Part shown: positions 8,683-10,831 of the stretch, one piece after another
How the letters are laid out: each line of letters starts with the position of its first letter
Numbering within the stretch: position 1 is the first letter of the stretch
Assembly (NCBI RefSeq): GCF_000003605.2
Contig: NW_003118229.1
Location: forward strand, 1 to 10,831
Direction of reading: 5' to 3'
Origin: Saccoglossus kowalevskii
Taxonomy: Eukaryota > Hemichordata > Enteropneusta > Harrimaniidae
Length of the DNA: 10,831 nt
Notes under the pieces: model-generated
What the model saw: the letters and a program-made list of their open reading frames with translations, nothing else
Told to the model about the DNA's origin: nothing
Database searches by the model: none
Translations under genes and position numbers: made by a program

Positions 8683-9499
8683 TGACCACACAAGGTACAA
8701 TAAAACCTGTGTATAGTTTCCACACAAAGTACAGTCGAACCTGTGTATAGTGTTCACACACGGTACAGTCAAACCTGTGTATAGTGACCACACAAAGTAC
8801 AAACGTGTATAGTGACCACACAAGGTACAATAAAACATGTGTATAGTTTCCACACAAGATACAGTCGAACCTGTGTATAGTGACCACACAATGTACAGTC
8901 AAACCTGTGTATAGTGACCACACAAAGTACAGTCAAACGTGTATAGTGACCACTCAAGGTACAATAAAACCTGTGTATAGTTTCCACACAAAGTACAGTC
9001 GAACCTGTGCATAGTGTTCACACACGGTACAGTCAAACCTGTGTATAGTGACCACACAAAGTACAGTCAAACGTGTATATTGACCACACAAGGTACAATA
9101 AAACCTGTGTATAGTTTCCACACAAGGTACAGTCGAACATGTGTATAGTGTCCACACACGGTACAATCAAACCTGTGTATAGTTTCCACACAAGGTATAA
9201 TCAAACCTATGTATTGTGACCACACATAGTACAGTCAAACCTGTGTATAGTGACCACACAAGGTATAGTCAAACCTGTCTATTGTGACCACACAAGGTAC
9301 AGTTAAACCTGTGTATAGTGACCACACAATATACAGTCAAACTTGTGTATAGTGACCACACAAGGTAATGTCAAACGTGTGTATAGTCACCACACAAGGT
9401 ACAGTCAAACGTGTGTATAGTGACCACACAAGGTACAGTCAAACCTGTGTATAGTGACCACACAAGGTACAGTCAAACCTGTGTATAGTGACCACACAA
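8683..9499 (+). repeat. Higher-order block R, copy 3 (5' part)
   Basis: Matches 5525-6341 at an offset of 3,158 bp with two substitutions seen by eye: 8824 (g, where 5666 is t) and 8954 (t in a cactcaagg variant). The match breaks at 9500, where the tail becomes aaatt. Three different monomers (9503-9604) then replace one aatcaatcg unit. The series resumes at 9605 with a new offset of 3,228 bp. Confidence 0.86.
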
Positions 9500-10306
9500 A
9501 TTACAGTCAAACCTGTCTATTGTGACCACACAAGGTACAGTCAAACATGTGTATAGTGACCACACAAGATACAGTCAAACTTGTGTATAGTGACCACACA
9601 AGGTAATCAATCGTGTGTATAGTGACCACACAAAGTACAGTCAAACGTGTATAGTGACCACACGAGGTACAGTCGAACCTGTGTATAGTGACCACACAAG
9701 GTATAGTCAAACCTGTCTATTGTGACCACACAAGGTATAGTCAAACCTGTGTATAGTGGCCACACACGGTACAGTCAAACCTGTGTATAGTGACCACACA
9801 AAGTACAGTCAAACGTGTATAGTGACCACACAAGGTACAATAAAACCTGTGTATAGTTTCCACACAAAGTACAGTCGAACCTGTGTATAGTGTTCACACA
9901 CGGTACAGTCAAACCTGTGTATAGTGATCACACAAGGTACAGTCAAACCTGTATATTGTGACCACACAAGGTACAGTCAAACCTGTGTATAGTGACCACA
10001 CAAGATACAGTCAAACTTGTGTATAGTGACCACACAAGGTAATCGAACCTGTGTATAGTGACCACACACGGTACAGTCAAACCTGTGTATAGTGACCACA
10101 CAAAGTACAGTCAAACGTGTATAGTGACCACACAAGGTACAATAAAACCTGTGTATAGTTTCCACACAAAGTACAGTCGAACCTGTGTATAGTGTTCACA
10201 CACGGTACAGTCAAACCTGTGTATAGTGACCACACAAAGTACAGTCAAACGTGTATAGTGACCACACAAGGTACAATAAAACATGTGTATAGTTTCCACA
10301 CAAGGT

Positions 10307-10783
10307 ACAGTCGAACATGTGTATAGTGTCCACACACGGTACAGTCAAACCTGTGTATAGTTTCCACACAAGGTACAGTCGAATCTGTGTATAGTGTCCA
10401 CACACGGTACAGTCAAACCTGTGTATAGTTTCCACACACGGTACAGTCGAACATGTGTATAGTGTCCACACACGGTACAGTCAAACCTGAGTATAGTTTC
10501 CACACAAGGTACAGTCGAACATGTGTATAGTGTCCACACACGGTACAGTCAAACCTGTGTATAGTTTCCACACAAGGTACAGTCGAACATGTGTATAGTG
10601 TCCACACACGGTACAGTCAAACCTGTGTATAGTTTCCACACACGGTACAGTCAAACCTGTGTATAGTTTCCACACAAGGTACAGTCGAACATGTGTATAG
10701 TGTCCACACACGGTACAGTCAAACCTGTGTATAGTTTTCCACACACGGTACAGTCAAACCTGTGTATAGTTTCCACACACGGT
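10307..10783 (+). repeat. 68-bp dimer array, expanded run
   Basis: Dimers of tcgaacatg with tgtcc/cggt plus acagtcaaac with tttcc and aggt or cggt extend from the 7619-type run. Five dimers fill 10307-10646. They are followed by an unpaired tttcc unit (10647-10680), one more tcgaac/tttcc pair (10681-10749) and a single tttcc unit (10750-10783). No tgacc centre occurs in this stretch, unlike all the DNA to its left. It looks like a recent local expansion of a two-monomer unit. Confidence 0.82.
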
Positions 10784-10818
10784 ACAGTCAAACCTGTTGT
10801 ATAGTGTTCACACAAGGT
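10715..10818 (+). repeat. Irregular monomers at right edge
   Basis: Units at 10715-10749 (agttttcc, 35 bp) and 10784-10818 (ctgttgtatag, 35 bp) each gain one t next to existing t runs or between g and t. Between them is a normal tttcc/cggt unit. The array continues past the window with an acaata unit (10819-10831, partial). Confidence 0.75.
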
Positions 10819-10831
10819 ACAATAAAACCTG

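Larger units (their letters stand above)
1..10831 (+). repeat. Tandem satellite/minisatellite array, ~34-bp monomer
   Basis: The entire window is made of head-to-tail copies of one unit, always in the same orientation. I count 322 complete monomers between 13 and 10818, with partial units at both edges. The reference unit at 183-216 starts acagtcaaac, has the centre tgtgtatagtgacc and ends cacacaaggt. It is about 44% G+C, with 12 A against 7 T on the plus strand. Length classes are 34 bp (most), 32 bp (aatc-headed units, or units lacking one gt), 28 bp (three units) and 33 or 35 bp (rare). No unique DNA, coding gene, tRNA, rRNA or transposon boundary interrupts the array, so every stretch longer than 300 bases holds only this repeat. 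Family identity is unknown to me. The type of DNA (satellite or large minisatellite of a eukaryote) is inferred from the size and lack of genes. Confidence 0.97.
8227..10831 (+). repeat. Superunit B, incomplete at window edge
   Basis: Second copy of the superunit. Relative to A it has three extra 34-bp monomers in place of one 32-bp unit (9503-9604, net +70 bp) and lacks the 540-bp duplication. Its end departs from A after 10510, where a run of 68-bp dimers replaces the tgacc/ctattg units of A. A change to tggcc is seen at 9759. The far end lies outside the window. Confidence 0.82.

Noticed and set aside
187-10744. Many minus-strand reading frames of 60-97 codons with a Cys-, Trp- and Tyr-rich repeated peptide
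   Set aside because: They are a product of the repeat. The 34-bp period is 1 mod 3, so translation cycles through all three frames and gives a 34-residue period. Frames end where the tga in gtttga falls in phase. The starts I checked are GTG codons, not ATG. The frames overlap each other in different phases, and both 32-bp and 34-bp units are tolerated, which shows no frame preservation.
1-10831. CRISPR array (regular ~34-bp repeats)
   Set aside because: There are no unique spacers between repeats. The units abut directly, and the variable positions are a small fixed set of substitutions shared by many units. No cas-like gene is present.
1-10831. Plasmid or phage replication-origin iterons
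   Set aside because: Iteron sets normally number a few to tens of copies beside a rep gene. Here there are 322 units, no rep gene and no A+T-rich unwinding segment.
1-10831. Telomeric or subtelomeric simple repeat
   Set aside because: The unit is 34 bp and contains no TTAGGG-, TTTAGGG- or TTAGG-type tandem motif. A subtelomeric location is possible but nothing in the window shows it.
1-10831. Transposon-internal or subterminal repeats
   Set aside because: No terminal inverted repeats, target-site duplications, transposase or reverse transcriptase fragments are visible. The origin of the monomer from a mobile element cannot be excluded but has no support here.
1-10831. Nucleosome-length phasing (five monomers, about 168-170 bp; six-monomer unit of 202 bp)
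   Set aside because: The arithmetic is close to nucleosome repeat lengths, but any 34-bp repeat gives such multiples. No five-monomer unit dominates the array and there is no 10-bp dinucleotide pattern that I can see.

Overview
The whole 10,831-bp window is one uninterrupted, head-to-tail tandem array with a unit of about 34 bp. I parsed it by eye into 322 complete monomers, plus a 12-bp partial at the left edge and a 13-bp partial at the right edge. The mean unit is about 33.6 bp. Most units are 34 bp, many are 32 bp, and a few are 28, 33 or 35 bp. A consensus-like unit is at 183-216. No gene, RNA gene, transposon end or unique flanking sequence is visible, and the array runs off both edges. 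This looks like minisatellite or satellite DNA of a eukaryotic nuclear genome. A 10.8-kb gene-free array does not fit a bacterium, phage or plasmid. The sequence gives no clear hint of the species.

Monomers differ at a few fixed slots, and these act as labels: the head (acagtc, atagtc, aatc, acaata, aatgtc), the base after aaac (c, g, a or t), the centre (tgacc, tcacc, tttcc, tgtcc, tgttc, or ctattg for tatag) and the tail (aggt, aagt, cggt, agat). Strings of labels recur in the same order, which reveals a nested higher-order repeat structure.

Layout. (1) 1-552: mixed block; 3-416 recurs identically at 4487-4900 and in part at 3161-3460. (2) 553-2020: homogeneous domain rich in 32-bp aatc-headed units, with a cluster of irregular lengths at 855-990. 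(3) 2021-3160: mixed block whose core, 2075-3098, recurs identically at 5525-6548. (4) 3161-3966: includes a tandem pair of 202-bp, six-monomer units. (5) 3967-4496: second aatc-rich domain, related to 1659-2088. (6) 4487-5068: second copy of blocks from (1) and (4). (7) 5069-8226: a 3,158-bp superunit of 94 monomers, followed from 8227 by a second, incomplete superunit. The first carries an extra 540-bp tandem duplication. (8) 10307-10783: mostly a 68-bp dimer array, followed by irregular units up to the edge.

Two base-level features recur. Each monomer has an imperfect inverted repeat around a 9-nt centre. The acaata-headed monomers each carry a plus-strand AATAAA hexamer. The many 60-97-codon minus-strand reading frames follow from the repeat period and variants and are not supported as genes. 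There is no evidence of a protein-based system here. What deserves attention is the array's hierarchical structure and recent duplication history.
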